From Beaufortia kweichowensis (Eukaryota; Chordata; Actinopteri; Cypriniformes; Gastromyzontidae): DNA of 64,000 bases. The translations under genes were made by a program, and so were the position numbers. The DNA lies in contig CM032817.1 in NCBI GenBank assembly GCA_019155185.1, positions 12,025,164 to 12,089,163 on the forward strand. The letters run 5' to 3'. This document shows positions 16,062 to 30,282 of this stretch, piece by piece. Each line of letters starts with the position of its first letter. The stretch's first letter is position 1. A model generated the notes under the pieces. That model saw nothing but the letters and a program-made list of their open reading frames with translations, was not told where the DNA came from and did no database searches.

Positions 16062-16262
16062 GTAAAGAAATAGTTTACACAAAAATGAGTATTCTATCAT
16101 TATTTCTTCACTCTCCTGTGGTTTATAAACCTGTATGTGTACCACAATAGAAGATTTTTTATGTTCATACAGTAAAAGTCAATGAGGGTCAATGTTGTTT
16201 GATTATCAACATTCTTCAAAAAATCTTTTTTTATGTTCTGCAGTCATACAGGTTTGACATGA
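16062..16262. mobile_element. Truncated MITE-like repeat
   Basis: Degenerate copy of the family at 57278-57553: AAATAGTTTACACAAAAATGA at the left, then CCTGTATG, and GTCATACAGGTTTGACATGA at the right. Confidence 0.5.
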
Positions 16263-16703
16263 CTACACATATATGTGTAAAGTGATTGGGTATAATCTAT
16301 AGTTTCCCGTGAGGGCCGTGCCGTTCGAGCTCTTTAATTGGGTGTGTGATGCTGACAGCTGTAATGACTCTGGGGCCTCAGAGAGGTTTGTGTTAAAAGA
16401 TAGAGACAATAAAAAATCAATGCAGCCCATAACGTTCAAGCAGGGTCTCTATTATTATCTGTGTTCACTATAGAGGCTCTTAAGATTAGATGTGCATTAT
16501 GTTTCCTCTAAAGCCCAGAGTGAGCGTGTATGAGTCAGGCCGTCTACAACACTCCTATTAAACACTTATTCCAGCTCACAGCATCGGCCATTAGTGGACA
16601 ACAGCCTATTAGCAGTAAGATTACAGACGGCACACACATCACTGCTGTCCACAAACCCCCCCATCCCTCCACCTGTATGAACACCATTTCCCTGACATGA
16701 TCA

Positions 16704-16707
<4 letters not shown>

Positions 16708-16744
<37 letters not shown>
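16708..16744. repeat. (CA)n microsatellite
   Basis: Perfect CA run of about 18 units. Confidence 0.93.
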
Positions 16745-16751
<7 letters not shown>

Positions 16752-18167
16752 ACTGTTGAGCTCTTTGATGTCCCTCGAGCTGATTCTAACAAAGTAACAG
16801 ATTTCTGTCTTAGACACTTTATATCATGTCTTCATGTGTTATTGTTTTTGTCATGTCAAGTTAAATGTCTTTCTATGAAGTTTTTCACAGTTTTGTGTTG
16901 ATGCAAAGCAGCTCTACACAAGACATGTTGTAAAACAAACTATAAATATAGATAAATATCAAAATATATCATAAAAGCAGGAAGATTATATATTCTATAA
17001 TATCTATATACTACAGCAATGTTCCATCTTAAACCTTCATACAATCCTTCTTAAAAATATTATCACATTATGAAACCAATAAGGTATTCAAGATCTATAT
17101 TGTGAATATGTTTATTAATAAATACATATTTTATATGAACGTTTTCTCCATCTGACGAGGAAACAGGAGGAAATCTGCAGTCTGGAGGAAAATAAACACT
17201 GTCTGTGTTATTGACAAACTGAGACAGATCAATAGCGGTTTCTGCTCATCTCTATAGCTTCTCGATCTGTTCTTGAGTTAAGTTAATGACGTCCATCCTC
17301 TTCATTACCATCATCATCTTTAATCATTTAACTCACAGTAAAGTGTAAATGAGCACGTCTGTAATGATCTCCATCACAAACACACACTAGATTTAAAGCA
17401 GTTTAAGAGCAGTTTCTGAGATCATGATAAAGATTATAAAACTATTTTCATTAAAAGTGTTCTAGTCACAAAACTCACAGGAAAGACACATGACAAAGCA
17501 ATGGTTAGCTTTATTCTCCCACACCTCAGATGTTTCTCATGAAAAACTCTGCGTGACACATTCATGTTATTCTTCTTTTCTTTCACTGTATGTCAACAAA
17601 TGTATCAACAAACTTCAAACAATTCAAAAAAAGTCTGTGAAACTCACAGTTTAAGGTTATATTTTAATATAACAACTAAGAAATACATGAAAACTGCCCT
17701 GATCCTACTCACATCCTACTCGTATCTGTGCACATTTTACAAAGAAAATATCATTGATAAATGCTAGAAACTTGCTGTAACAAAGTATTTACAGCCTGAA
17801 ATAAATCAGATTTTTTTAACACTAGAGATCTTGTTTGACTTGGAAACAGACAAGATAACCAAAGTAAAATGGGTTGTTTATTTAAAGTCTCCTGAGCTTT
17901 GAAAGAGCAACCTGTGAGCAATTCACTGGGACTGAACACACACAACAACACAACACAAACTCTCCTAACAAAACCATTAAAAAAAGAAAGTTTACTGGAG
18001 TATCTTGCATTGTTTTTAACAGAACTGATGTGTGTTCATCTGTCAATCACTCTGTTACCTCCACTTTCCGTCTCTGGTGACTTCATACTGAGAGACAATC
18101 ATCTCACTTCATTAGACAAACACAAACAACCCAGAACTCCCGCAGGGATGAGGGGTGAGTACAGACA

Positions 18168-18559
<392 letters not shown>

Positions 18560-21500
18560 CCAACACGCCAGGTTCATGACAATCTCATGTTTAAGGACGT
18601 TCAGAAGATCAATATTCCAGAGCATTCACACTCAGCCTGACAGAGAGTAAGATGAGCCGAGCCAGAGAAATGCATGCTGGGAAAAGCGGTTTCATAGATT
18701 AATTGATCATTATTTCAAAGCAAAGGAGTCATTTTATCTCTCTCTAGAGAGGAAACAACCATTCAAACACTTCTGCATCACACAAGAAGACATTTAACAA
18801 TAACTCCTGGATCAATCACAGCAGATGGATCTGTTAATAAGTTAATACTATTACATTCAAAATGTTGAAATTTCAAGTATAAAAAATGTTTTCAAAAATA
18901 CCTAAACAAGGATTGTGTATGTATGTGAGTAGGTTGTGTGCTGTAGTACATAAATATTAAAATATTACTCTCTGAAGTCAGTGGAAACAGTTTCCAGAGA
19001 CATCCACTCGAGCTCAGGTTTAGTGCACGAGGGAAACGCGAGTGTTAGTTTCCATGGAACATTCTTCTGAGAATTTCAACAGTGTGTGTTTGTGTGTGTT
19101 CTGTACACAAGCACACTTGTGTTTCTCTCCATCAGCCTCCTGCACCTCTGTGACCCAACGTATGAGAAACGGGTTTCAAACCGCTCGATTGAAAGACAGA
19201 ATCAAACAGAACAGAAAGAGAAATTCAACAGCCTCCTCCATCTCTTTTGTCTGTGAATGTGTATATAAGCACCAGTTCCCACATCGTCCAGCAAACCCAC
19301 GGGAGATTAATCTCTTCTGACTGAGCGACCAGCATCCCACTGATCTCAGAACAGTTTTTAATTTCTTTCTCATTAAAGCCTCTTTACGTATGTATGAAGA
19401 AACTCACAGCTGGGCTTCTGGCAGGCTTTTGTGCTATATTCTTGTGGCTTTTTTTATTGAGATATTTACTGTATTGCTTGTTTTTGACCGTATGTCTCTG
19501 TACAGCTGCTATCAAAATAAACTTGACGTACGATTTGTAGACAAAAAACAGTTCTTCTACGGCATCATGAAGCACTTTTATTTTTTAGGCTGTTGTCTCA
19601 TGTTAACACAGATCATGTAGATTTACTTTTAAACATTTCTTACAAGTGTATTTTTGTTAGCAGAGATTTTGTGTTTTGCTTTTAACCGAGAGTCAATATG
19701 ATTCTATGCTGTAATCGAAGTCACGCCACAGACTCTGTGGAAAGAGCTTAAGCTGTATTGAACCCAGAACATTCCTTTAAGCCCAGACCTGAATGAAAGA
19801 GAAACGGCCGGCTGGTGGTTCTTCAGACGTTCTGATAGGTTAACCGATAACTATGGCAACAGCAGCGGCGTTGAGGCCCGATGCTCTGAGCTCGCAGGGT
19901 CGTGAGCGCCCCACTGATTCTCATTCCAGTCAGGAACGACCCACTTCACACACCACCCTGGGAAAAAACACACATGCTCTATACGTGTGAGAGAGAACGT
20001 CGAGCGTACACGACGTGAGCCGCGGAGATTTTCAGAGGGGATTTTAGCTGTCACAGTGAGAAGAGCTGGAGATGAGAGGAGTGAGAAAGAGACGAGCATG
20101 ATAAAGAGCGGAAAACTCTCTCTTCCTTTAGCTTTAGATTTCTCTCTCTCTCTCGCTCCTGTCATCCTGCAGGGGACGTTCTGACACAAGCGTGGGGCGG
20201 ATAGATTAAAGGTGGACCACGGAGAACTCATTTCAATACTTCTTTGATGTTTAAGCATTGTGTCTTACATTACAATGACATTTGTGTTGAAAATGTCATC
20301 TTTAGTTGTTCTCCCTTTACACAAAAGAACTCAAATGAGATATTAGTGTACTTCCATTCAACTAAAAAAGAAGAAGATATTTCATGTATTTCTCCAATGC
20401 CAAACTATGCTTTTGGATGTCCTGCAAAACTTGTTTCTCATTAACTTTTAAATTGACATCAGATGCAAAGCAGTTATAAATCATTTACATGTGCATTAAC
20501 CAATTCTGATATGTCTTATATCACATCAGAACAATGACAATCAAACGTGTTGAGTAATACACATCCAGGATGAGAATGAGAGGTCAGAATCCCTCCTGAC
20601 CTGATACTGGAAAAGAGTTTTCTTGTCTGACAGCAGAGGGACACGGTTAAGTCGCCCATCTCTGTCACCAGCCCGCCGTGGAGCGCAGAAAGGCCTCTAG
20701 AGCTCAAAGCGCTGAAAAACAGCAGTTATCTCTGCAATTCATCCTTTAGTGTACTTGAGACATAACAAGAGCAGAAGACAATCCTTCACCCAGAGAACTG
20801 AGGGACGGATTGTGTGGCTTTCCTAAGACATCAGCTCAAGTGTGACTATTCTCTTAAAAATCAAATCTCTGCTCAAACAAGCTGCGTGTAATAAATTCCC
20901 TGAGCTTCATGACAGAGATTTAAAGTCACCTACCTTCAGTTTGCTGTGAGCTCGTCTGAATTCTTCTTTTACTCTCTATTTCACTACAGAGCCGAGTTAA
21001 TAGTGTCTGTGAGAGCGACCGGCTGAATGAATGCATATATGTGTCTTTGTGTGTCTGTGTGTGTGTGTGTGTGAGAGAGGGAGGGATTGTTTGTGTATCT
21101 GCTGTGAGGCGCCCTGAAAGCCCAAATGACTCGTGATCACACACTCATTAATACAAGGTCATTTCAGGAATGAGAGAGAGACAGATGGAAACACACAGAC
21201 AGAGAGAGAAGACTGGATGTTTGAAATGGTTTATTTGTGAAAGTTTCTTCAGTAATATGAGGTTCCAGTGTAAATGTGAAGCTGTAGTAATGAGATCTAT
21301 CCTGTAAGTAGTTTCTCTTGGACTGAGAGGAGATATAATGTGTAAATAAGATTGTTTGGTCTAATGCGTGTTTTCTCAGCAACATGCCGTGTGCAGAATA
21401 AATACTGACAATCAGCTTACTGTGCTACCAATAAATCAATTCTTATTGACCCTGAACAACAAACAACCACATGAGAAAATTCAAAAAATCTGCCCTCAAG

Positions 21501-22475
21501 TGTCTACACGGAGCACAAGACCAAAACAAAGTTATTTTACAGTGTAAAATACATGAACGGACACATTTTACACGAGGGAAAGTGAAAGAATCTATAGGGC
21601 TTGAATATTGGAAAGAATGAAGTCATTCAATGATCGCGTTTTCATGAATAATTGCAGTCACGTATGAGTCTTTAGTTTTGTCCGGTTGAAAGCAAAAGCG
21701 ATCAATGTCCTGCTTCATTAGTATTGGCCTTATACACAACAACAACATCACACACCTGAACCTTCCAAAAAATATATATACTACAGATGAAGTCAAATCT
21801 ATAGTATAATCACACACACACACACACATACTGAGAACAGAAAGCATCTATATGATGTGAGAATCTAAAATAAAGACATCAGACTAACTGGAAAATCCAC
21901 CTATGATCCCGATGAGAAAAGACACACAGCGAGTGTTAAGAGACAATCAGTTAAATATGAAATATTAATAGATCCAGTGAGGGACAGAGAAGTTCTCAAG
22001 AGCTGCAGTTACACATCTCATGAATAAAACACATCTGTCCATCATCTCTTCATCTCACACGATCTTCATTTCTTTATTTTCACAGGAAACCCCAGGGCGT
22101 GAGCGGTCACGGCACACACCCATCTGCAGTCCTCTGTGACTGATCTAAATCATGTCTTTGTTACTACATCACTCTGAATATTACAGTAACACACTGACAT
22201 ACTTGTAAAAAATCTTATCTTTGCTCTACAGCTATTTTATTATCCATGACATTTGGATACAACAGGATATTTTTACTAATATCACATTGATGGCAACACA
22301 ATAGTTTTTCATAAACTTTTTAATTTTTCACAATTTTTAAAAATGTTTTTAAACTTTTACAATTATAAAAGGTGTAAATAACACCTAATTAATAACAGAT
22401 ATTACAGATAAACTCAACCTTCCTCCCAAAACACAAAATGTTATTTTCAAAACTCTGAATTTGTTGTCTCCTAAT

Positions 22476-22527
22476 GTTTGTAAGTCGCTTTGGATAAAAG
22501 CGTCAGCTAAATGCCTAAATGTAAATG
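22476..22527 (+). mobile_element. SINE/LINE 3' tail
   Basis: The segment reading GTAAGTCGCTTTGGATAAAA followed by GCGTCAGCTAAATGCC and TAAATGTAAATG is a highly recurrent 3' tail of fish retroposons. No tRNA-like head was found upstream, so this is a 5'-truncated copy. Family assignment rests on memory of the tail. Confidence 0.6.
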
Positions 22528-22635
22528 AATTTACTTACAGATTTAAATAAGTCATGTTCTCAAATGGGACTTAAAACTCATTCCTGGTAATTTAACCCCC
22601 ACAGCCGCAAAATAAATCTGCTGTAATTCTCTAAT

Positions 22636-22861
<226 letters not shown>

Positions 22862-23199
22862 GCTATGTTTGTTGTTTTTAGCTCAAAATCCCATTAATGT
22901 AGAACAAGAGTGTTTCATCGCTGTGAAACATGAACTAATAGTTTGGCATCATTTGGTACAATACTTGTAATGATAAATAAATAGCTTTATTTTGCTCCTG
23001 TCATCTGTTTTCCGTTATAGATGTGTGTATGTGGTACCTGGCTGCTCATGCTGAGAGGAACTCATCCACTATATCATTCACACAAAGAATCAAAAATCTC
23101 TCACAAAATCAAAGAGAAAATCAAATTAAACTACACACGCTGCTTTGATTCCTGTCGCTGTTAAATAACAAAAGCAAGGCAACGAGCATCACATACTCC

Positions 23200-24780
23200 A
23201 CACACTGAAATCCTGCCAAAAAATCCCCCTGTAAACTCTGAATCTTCATTCAGCCAAAAAAACAAATCTGTGGCCTATCAAGCACGTCCGTCTGATGCCA
23301 GATTCGGAATAATTGGACTTCTGGAAAGCTGTGTGTGTGAATTGAAAAACCCCTTCAAGCGGTTCAAATATTAAAACCACGAGGCGGCTGTTGCTTTGCA
23401 TATTTCACTGCATGTGCTCGAATCTGCTGTTTTCCACTGATCCAGAAAAACTGAGTCCACACACATCACTCCTAAAATAATGTTCCAGTTCAGTACTGCT
23501 TTAAGATGAAGTGTGTCATGTTTGGATGTTAAAATACTTCTTTACCAAACACAACATACTCTTAAAGTAAAAATATGTTTGTTAATGTGCTCTATCAGGT
23601 TTGTTTGGTCGGGGCTGCAACTAAACTGGTTATTTTACCAACTCTCTTCATGTAGAAAACATTATGGCAGTATGCTCTTCCCCACACAGCCGGAGTATGA
23701 TGAAACGAGCCCACAATATCCCTTTACTGATGTGAGCCGCATGCTGTCCCTGATCTCACTATGAAATGTTATTAAACAGAGCTGGATTACACAGCAGACA
23801 GGGCTAATCTCTAATCTAACTTTAACGTTGCCCACATAATCTGCCATAATCTGCCGGGATTACAGACAATAAAACCTCAAATCTCTTTAAAACACAACTT
23901 TAAACTTTGATCCGAGCCCGTTATGAATCTCATGCATTATTAATCTGAATATATTAGCTCTTTAAATACTTAGATGTACGCAAATTGTGCATTAATCTCT
24001 ATGGCAACACAGGGCCTGACATTCCGACCCAATAAAATGTTTCTTCCTCCCAAATGAGTTCATTAATAAAGAAAAGGTGGATCTACTTTAATCTGCCTTC
24101 ATATTAGATGGATCCACATGAAGTTGGTCTTTTTACTTAATGTTACAGGCGTGGAAATGTGAATTATAACGTGAGATTATCAGAGTTTCAGATGGATTTA
24201 AGACACTTTTATATAAGATGTTTGGCCTCCATCCACACCAAAAAACAACAAATCGTTTATCTTTATGTTCAACACGGCATCTATGGTTAATTCTAGCAAA
24301 CGTAATGCAATAACCTGCAAAAGTCTTCAAATACTCCTTAGGGTCACTGTATATTGAGCTCATGTCAGAGAGCAGCGACGCACAGCATTAGGAGATTGAT
24401 GTTTACAGCCGCGCTCTTTTAACTTTACCCTGGAAAAATTTGTCAGTTCATGCAGCGAGTCATTAAATAAACGATCGGGGTGATATGTAAAATCAATAGA
24501 GTCATTATCCATAACAGGACGCCGATGAGGAAATGCTGCAGCAAAAACTCAATAAAGCACAACCTTCACTGACTGCAGACCAATCAGAGACGCAGGTGAA
24601 ACGATTATCCCGCCCACTTCCTGTTGCCCGGCATCACATACATCAAACTCAAACGCAGCGGTTTGGCCTGTATCGAGTCGGGTCACATTCATGAGTGATG
24701 CTCCTCTCCATAAACGGAGGATTTCCATCCTGTCAAATCTAAACAGCACATTATTCATGACGGCCTGACGGGGATATTAA
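23200..24780. other. Possible conserved non-coding block
   Basis: Unique, repeat-free sequence rich in ATTA, TAAT and CATTATTAAT homeodomain-type words, without coding potential in any frame. It lies upstream of ptn, where neural enhancers would be expected. Conservation cannot be tested from one sequence. Confidence 0.2.
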
Positions 24781-25394
24781 ATAACACCTCTTACCCTCTT
24801 TCTAATCTCGTGAATAATAAAACCATATTACATCATGTGGGAAAGTGGATTATAAACTCACATCACTTTATAATCACTCATCGCTTCAAATCTGCCCTAA
24901 AAAAATCTCCATCATGTGGCGGATGTTTGTTCAACGCATACAAGTTTTGGATGTTTATAAAATAGATTTAATTTTATATTGTTTGGTTTCTCTACAGAGA
25001 ATTCAGGAGTGATGTTTCTGATATACTTGTGTAGCTTTAATAAACTTTCTGAGATTTGTTACCGTGCGCTGCTGGTCATCATTATGAGATTATGAGGCAT
25101 TCCTGCTTTGCATCTCTGTAGACTCTCTCTACCCACACACAGAGAAACGACGGCTGTCTGGTTACCACAGCAACCACATCCACTGTCCCTTCATTCATCA
25201 CCACGCACGCACATACATTCAGTAACTTTCTGTTCTCATGATCATTACTTCAGTGTTTCTAAAAACTACTCAAAGGTCCCTCACAGTGCATTCTGGGACT
25301 TGCTGTTATCTATTCAACTTTCTGTTTGGATAATAAACTGATTATTTTGGTTTAGTGCCCATACATATTTTTTCAACAGAACTCTACTTGCATT

Positions 25395-25500
25395 GCACTA
25401 ACAACCACTCAGACCACCTTAGCAACTGCATAAAAATACCCTGACAACCAACCCAGAACATCCCAGCATCACACCGCTGAGGTCTGCATGAGTAAACAGC
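25395..25500. repeat. Decayed CAACCA-rich interspersed repeat
   Basis: It contains CAACCACTCAGACCACC, AGCAACTGCATA and ACCCAGAACATCCCAGCA, then GCATGAGTAAAC. The last two blocks recur near 61605-61695 and the first near 62930-62970, so this is a dispersed family. Confidence 0.5.
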
Positions 25501-25627
25501 ATTTACATTCTCTTTAGAAAATCTCTTGAAAACCACTAACATCATCTGTTAGTATGATGGTGTGAGTGTATGTTTGTCCTGTTATTGCTTTCTTTTGATG
25601 ATTCTGTACTTGTGTGTGTGTGTGTAC

Positions 25628-25737
25628 CAGCTGACTGCTGCAGATTGTGTATTCTGGAACCCAATCTTCATCCACACCCAGTGATGCTGTTCATTTCTCC
25701 ATCCTGCCAACTCAGAACATGCACCTCTCCATGATGC
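25628..25737 (-). other. Candidate non-coding exon (possible ptn 5'UTR exon)
   Basis: On the minus strand a strong acceptor (long T/C tract then TTTTTTGCAG) is followed by 110 bp and a donor CAGCTG|GTACAC. The interval resembles no known protein. It lies upstream of ptn, whose ATG exon needs a 5' non-coding partner, but nothing ties the two together except strand and position. It could equally be a chance pair of splice-like sites. Confidence 0.2.
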
Positions 25738-26945
25738 CTGCAAAAAGAAAAAAAAACTATGTGAGACATTTCTGGGCATGAATTCATCTCGCCAAACACA
25801 GCCACACAACTCACAGGTTTAAAAGACAGATAGGACGGCAGCGGTGAGCAATTCAGCTCAATTGCGCTGCTGTGTCATCTCTGATTTTCTAAAATTGATG
25901 TTTCTTTTTTAAACCCCGTGTAAGCGAGAGATGGGAATATTCTGGAGCTGAATATGGTGTTGAACTGGCTTTTATTCAGTCCTCCATCCCTGAAGCTTTA
26001 GAGGATGTATTTCTCCAAAATTGCTAATTCTTCTGTTTTACTAGAATATGTCACATTACGGATGTAAAATTGCTTGCAAATTTAATTCCTCTGCAGTTAA
26101 TTTAGGCATCAACTTTATGATATTTTCATGATATTTTCATCTAATATATGAACTCGGACAGATAAAATTTTATCTTGTTGCTGTATAGAAGAAGCCATTG
26201 AGATATTAAAGAGACCTCATTTGTTTGTTTTTTATTTCCTACAGGAAAAGATTTTTGAAATACTAAATTTCCCAAAACTCAGACTAATGCACCTGCATAT
26301 CAAGATGCTTTTTAAAAACAGATTTGGTCTCTTTGCTCTTGGCATTGATGGTGTTTGTCTACACGTGGCACCGTTTAAAGCATCACGTACAGGGTGACTG
26401 GCACTTAGTAAGCAGCTCTGGTCCATCTAGTGAAATTGTGCATTTAATCTCATTTCTGAATTCATGTGTGAAAGCTGAAATAAGATGCACTCTGATTTCC
26501 ATAACACAAAGACAAACGCGGCGGCCATGAATAGTAGTCTGTTTGACACGGTACAATTAATTTGTCCATAAGAGTTTTTTAATCTTATATCAGAGATTGA
26601 ATTTGGATAAGACCATTTATTTTACTTTCCAACAAATGTAATGAAAAATGAAAATGTTGTCATTGTGTGGAAAATGAACCCAATAAAGAACCAATTGTGT
26701 ATGGGAGTTTAACAATCTGAAGGCAAGTCATGACAACATTTTCATAATTAGCCGAACACAAAACAAGCAAAATAAATAGTATACTTATCAAAACTAATAT
26801 TCATGGAAAGTTCTGCATCTCATCCTGCTGTAAAGTCAACATATGCAAAAAACATGCTAATGAAATTACAGCATGCACATATGCACATATGTTGGAACAT
26901 GAAATGCTTCAGGAATCAACAACAGTGACATTTAATGGATACACA

Positions 26946-26959
26946 CCGCCATCTAGTGG
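26946..26959 (-). promoter_or_regulatory. CTCF-like motif between ptn and TRIM
   Basis: The reverse strand reads CCACTAGATGGCGG, a close match to the CTCF core consensus. It sits about 470 bp upstream of the TRIM start codon. Confidence 0.45.
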
Positions 26960-27275
26960 TGTGTCCTCTCACCTGACATCTGTTAGTTAATAAAAGAACA
27001 AAGAACAATATGATAAATATTCAACACAATTATCAAACAATTAATAAGTTAAGTGTCATTCAAGTGAAGTCTTGGTGAATCTTAAACCCTGCTAGCACAA
27101 TGCTCCTCCAGTTTTAAACTACAGAAACACTAATTACACAAAAACTGACAAATCGTGGTTGTTTTATAAAGTATTCCAACACAGAAGTTCATAACCTCAT
27201 CCGTAGATAGAGATACAATGGAGTAACTGGTTGTACTGGTTTTATCATATGTGGGAGGAGTTTGCTAGCGCTTCC

Positions 27276-27308
27276 ACTGAAGTGAAAGTTTACTGAGAAA
27301 AGGAAACT
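27276..27308 (+). promoter_or_regulatory. Interferon-stimulated response element of the TRIM gene
   Basis: GAAAAGGAAACT at 27297-27308 fits the ISRE consensus GAAANNGAAACT exactly, and a second GAAAGT half-site lies about 13 bases upstream. It is 110 bp from the ATG, a typical promoter-proximal position, and suggests IRF/STAT control as known for many fish TRIM genes. Confidence 0.6.
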
Positions 27309-27417
27309 AAGGGCAGGATAGAAAGGCAAATAAGAGAAGCAGGTCTCTCTCTTAGAACAGAATAAAGAATTGTACAGTGTTTTTACACTTCCTGCATCCT
27401 GAAGACGTTTCTCAGTC

Positions 27418-30118
27418 ATGGCTGAAGCGTTGTCTTTCCTGGAGGAGGATTTGACGTGTGTCATCTGTTGTGATGTCTACACTGATCCGGTCACTCTGAA
27501 ATGTAGTCACAGTTTGTGTGAGGAATGTCTCCAGCGGTTCTGGAACACTCAGGACGAGACACATTGTCCGGTCTGTCGAAGGGAATGCTCATGTGACGAG
27601 CCCACCAAGAGTCTGGCGTTTAAAGCACTCTGTGAGACCTACAAACACAGAAGATCCGCAGACGAGCGAATACAAAAAGCTGTTCCACAAGACATTTGTC
27701 AAGAACACAACGAGAGATTCAAACTCTTCTGTTTTGAGGACAAGAAGCCCATCTGTGTGATCTGTTACACATCAAAGAAACATGAACATCACAAGTGCTC
27801 TCCTGTAGAAGAGGCTGTTGAGAACGTAAAGGTGCACGTGAAGAAGCTGTGATTTGATTGGCCTTTGATGTTTTCTCAAAACTAAAACATGTGTCCTGCC
27901 ATTTCAGGAGGATCTCAAGAAACGCATAGAAACATTACAGGAGACCCTCGCTGAGCTCAAGAAAGCCCATGACAGCAGCATGAAACAAGCTGAGCACATA
28001 AAGGTTTGTGTGATGTCATTAGAAATGATTATTTCATTCCTCAGTGAACATTACTGATGAAAGTAAGAGGTGCACCTTTAATTTCATCTAAACCAAGCCT
28101 ATAGGGTTTGTTCTGGCAGGTCACGTCACTGATCCTCTTTTACATAGTATCCTAAAATCATGCACTATAATTATCCATTTTGTATATCATAAATAAGTGT
28201 TATGTGAAATGATATTTCTCTGTTACTCTATATTCAAATACAACCGGTCAAAACACAGATTTTTTCCACATTTTACAACAGTGCTAAACTCATCAACATT
28301 ACTTCATTGTCTACAAAACTCATTTTAAAACATTGAAATATGCACCTTTAGATTACATGATTTCCAAGATCATGAGAAACATTTTTGTCAGTTGTGTCTG
28401 AACCTTTGACTGGTACATGTGCTAAACAGCCTTAATTAATGCAACTGCTATTGTTAATAATCTTTGGCAATATAGTCAAGAGAACAATTTCACAACCAAC
28501 TCTTTTTTTTTTTATCTTAAAACATGTTCACAACTATTTTAGGAAAACAACAGTGTTAGAGAAAACCATATCAAAGAGGAATTTGAGAAACTCCATCAGT
28601 TTCTTAAAGATGAAGAGGAGAAATGGATCAGAACTTTGAGTAAAGAAGTGGAATCTGAAGATGTTAAAATCAAGGCAAGGATGGAGCAGCTGTCCAAACA
28701 GATATCAGATCTGTCTGATGAAGTGGCGGCTGTCTGGCAGGACATGGAAGCTGACAACATCACTATACTGCAGGTATTCAAAGAAAACATTCGTCCAGGA
28801 CTCATGAAATTATTTAAAACTAATTACTGCTTTACTTTCTCATTCAGAATTACACTGAAAACCATCAGAGATGAGATTTCTTTCAATCTGTGTTTTTAAT
28901 ACAGAAATTATACAGCTGTACAATGTTAATACATACCATTTTTGTTCACATAAACAGATTTCAATGGCCATCACTTCCAAACACGGCCGCAGAACTAGAG
29001 ACGTATCAACATCAGTCCACCCGGACCATGATTTACACCACCTGGGTCAGAATGCAGAAACTTGTGGAAAAACGTGAGTTACTTTATCTGATATATTAAT
29101 GATTATGATTTACTGCTGACAGCATTAACCCCCATCATTTCTGAATTCACTTTTGCATTAAAAAGACCTAAAAGAGACATTACCAATTTAATTTATGTCT
29201 TTTATATAAACATTTTTAGATAACTGGTATAATCTGTCACATGGCCAGCTCCAGTTTACCTCTATAAAAGATGACGTTTTAAAAATCAATCTAACGTATA
29301 TGCTTGAAAACCTGGTCACAAAACCTGGTCAGATATTCACAACTTGTGCTTTCTGTTAATCTTAATGCTCGACAGCTAACGGGATCTGGCTTAATAATTC
29401 ATTTAAAAATGTCTTACCAATCTTTGCTTACCAGTGTTAACAGTATCAGTACTAACACGACAAACTGGGTTAGATACCCAGGAGCAATATGGAGTAATAG
29501 GATTTTGTAATCTATCTATTTCCACAACAATTTGAAGGTTTTTAATACATAATATTTACTATATCTATGGATTGAAATTTGTTTTGTTCATCTGTGTTTA
29601 CAGCTTCTGTGACTTTGGACCCAAACACGGCCTCTAATAGATTGCTGGTGTCATCGGATTGCTGCAGTGTTCAGTATGTGGAAAACAAACTGCATGTGCC
29701 TAAAAATCTAGAGAGATTATATGTGGGAGTTTTGGCTTCAGAGGGCTTCAGTTCGGGTCTGCACTGCTGGGATGTGGAGGTGAGAGACAATAATCACTGG
29801 ACACTGGGTGTGGTGGGGGAAACGGTTAACAGAAAAAAACTTTTCAAAATGGATCCCAAGTGTCGTTTTTGGTGTTTTCGATACGTGAATGGTTTATACT
29901 GGAAATGTAATAAGCCGGGCATAGATATGGATGAGGATGAAACGCCGCATATCGTCCGACTGCAGCTCGACTTTGACAAAGGTGAGCTGAACTTCATTGA
30001 CCCCTTCAGAAACAAAAGCTTGTGCACCTTCACTGGTGGCTTTCCTGAGAAGGTCTTCCCATATTTTTGTACCGGAGATTACCTCAGACCACTGAATCTT
30101 TACCCGGCCAACTTCTAA
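27418..30118 (+). CDS. TRIM35-like RING/B-box/B30.2 E3 ubiquitin ligase
   Basis: Six exons can be placed: 27418-27831, 27908-28003 (96 bp), 28543-28773 (231 bp), 28848-28870 (23 bp), 28958-29073 and 29604-30118. These sizes are the classic TRIM layout and all phases agree. The product has a RING finger (Cys14, Cys17, Cys29, His31, Cys34, Cys37, Cys50, Cys53), a B-box2 (the CQEHNERFKLFC region), a coiled coil encoded by exons 2-3, and a PRY-SPRY/B30.2 domain (SVTLDPNTAS start; motifs WDVEV and LQLDFD). Such proteins are presumed cytoplasmic ubiquitin ligases with antiviral or inflammatory roles; the target is unknown. The odd point is the 23-bp exon: its donor reads ATGAGA where GTGAGA would be expected, and reading through hits TGA at once. 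The gene may therefore be damaged, or the base may be an error. It belongs to a large fish multigene family, so no one-to-one orthologue name is given. Confidence 0.85.
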
Positions 30119-30282
30119 ACCAGTCCTGCTGTCATGACACTTACATATTTCAGCATATATAAGGTCCTTAAAAGTCTATTACATCTGAATTCCAGCTAGT
30201 TTGTAGACAGCTTTATCTCTCAAATTCTGGCTTGTCTATATCCAGTAATATGATTTGAGATGGTAATCTAATAAATAATAAA
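30119..30282 (+). terminator. TRIM gene 3'UTR with tandem poly(A) signals
   Basis: AATAAA occurs at 30270-30275 and again at 30277-30282, about 155 bp after the TAA stop. Confidence 0.5.

Noticed and set aside
24549..24758. 69-aa minus-strand ORF
   Set aside because: No domain, no start context and no neighbouring exon; its length is expected by chance.
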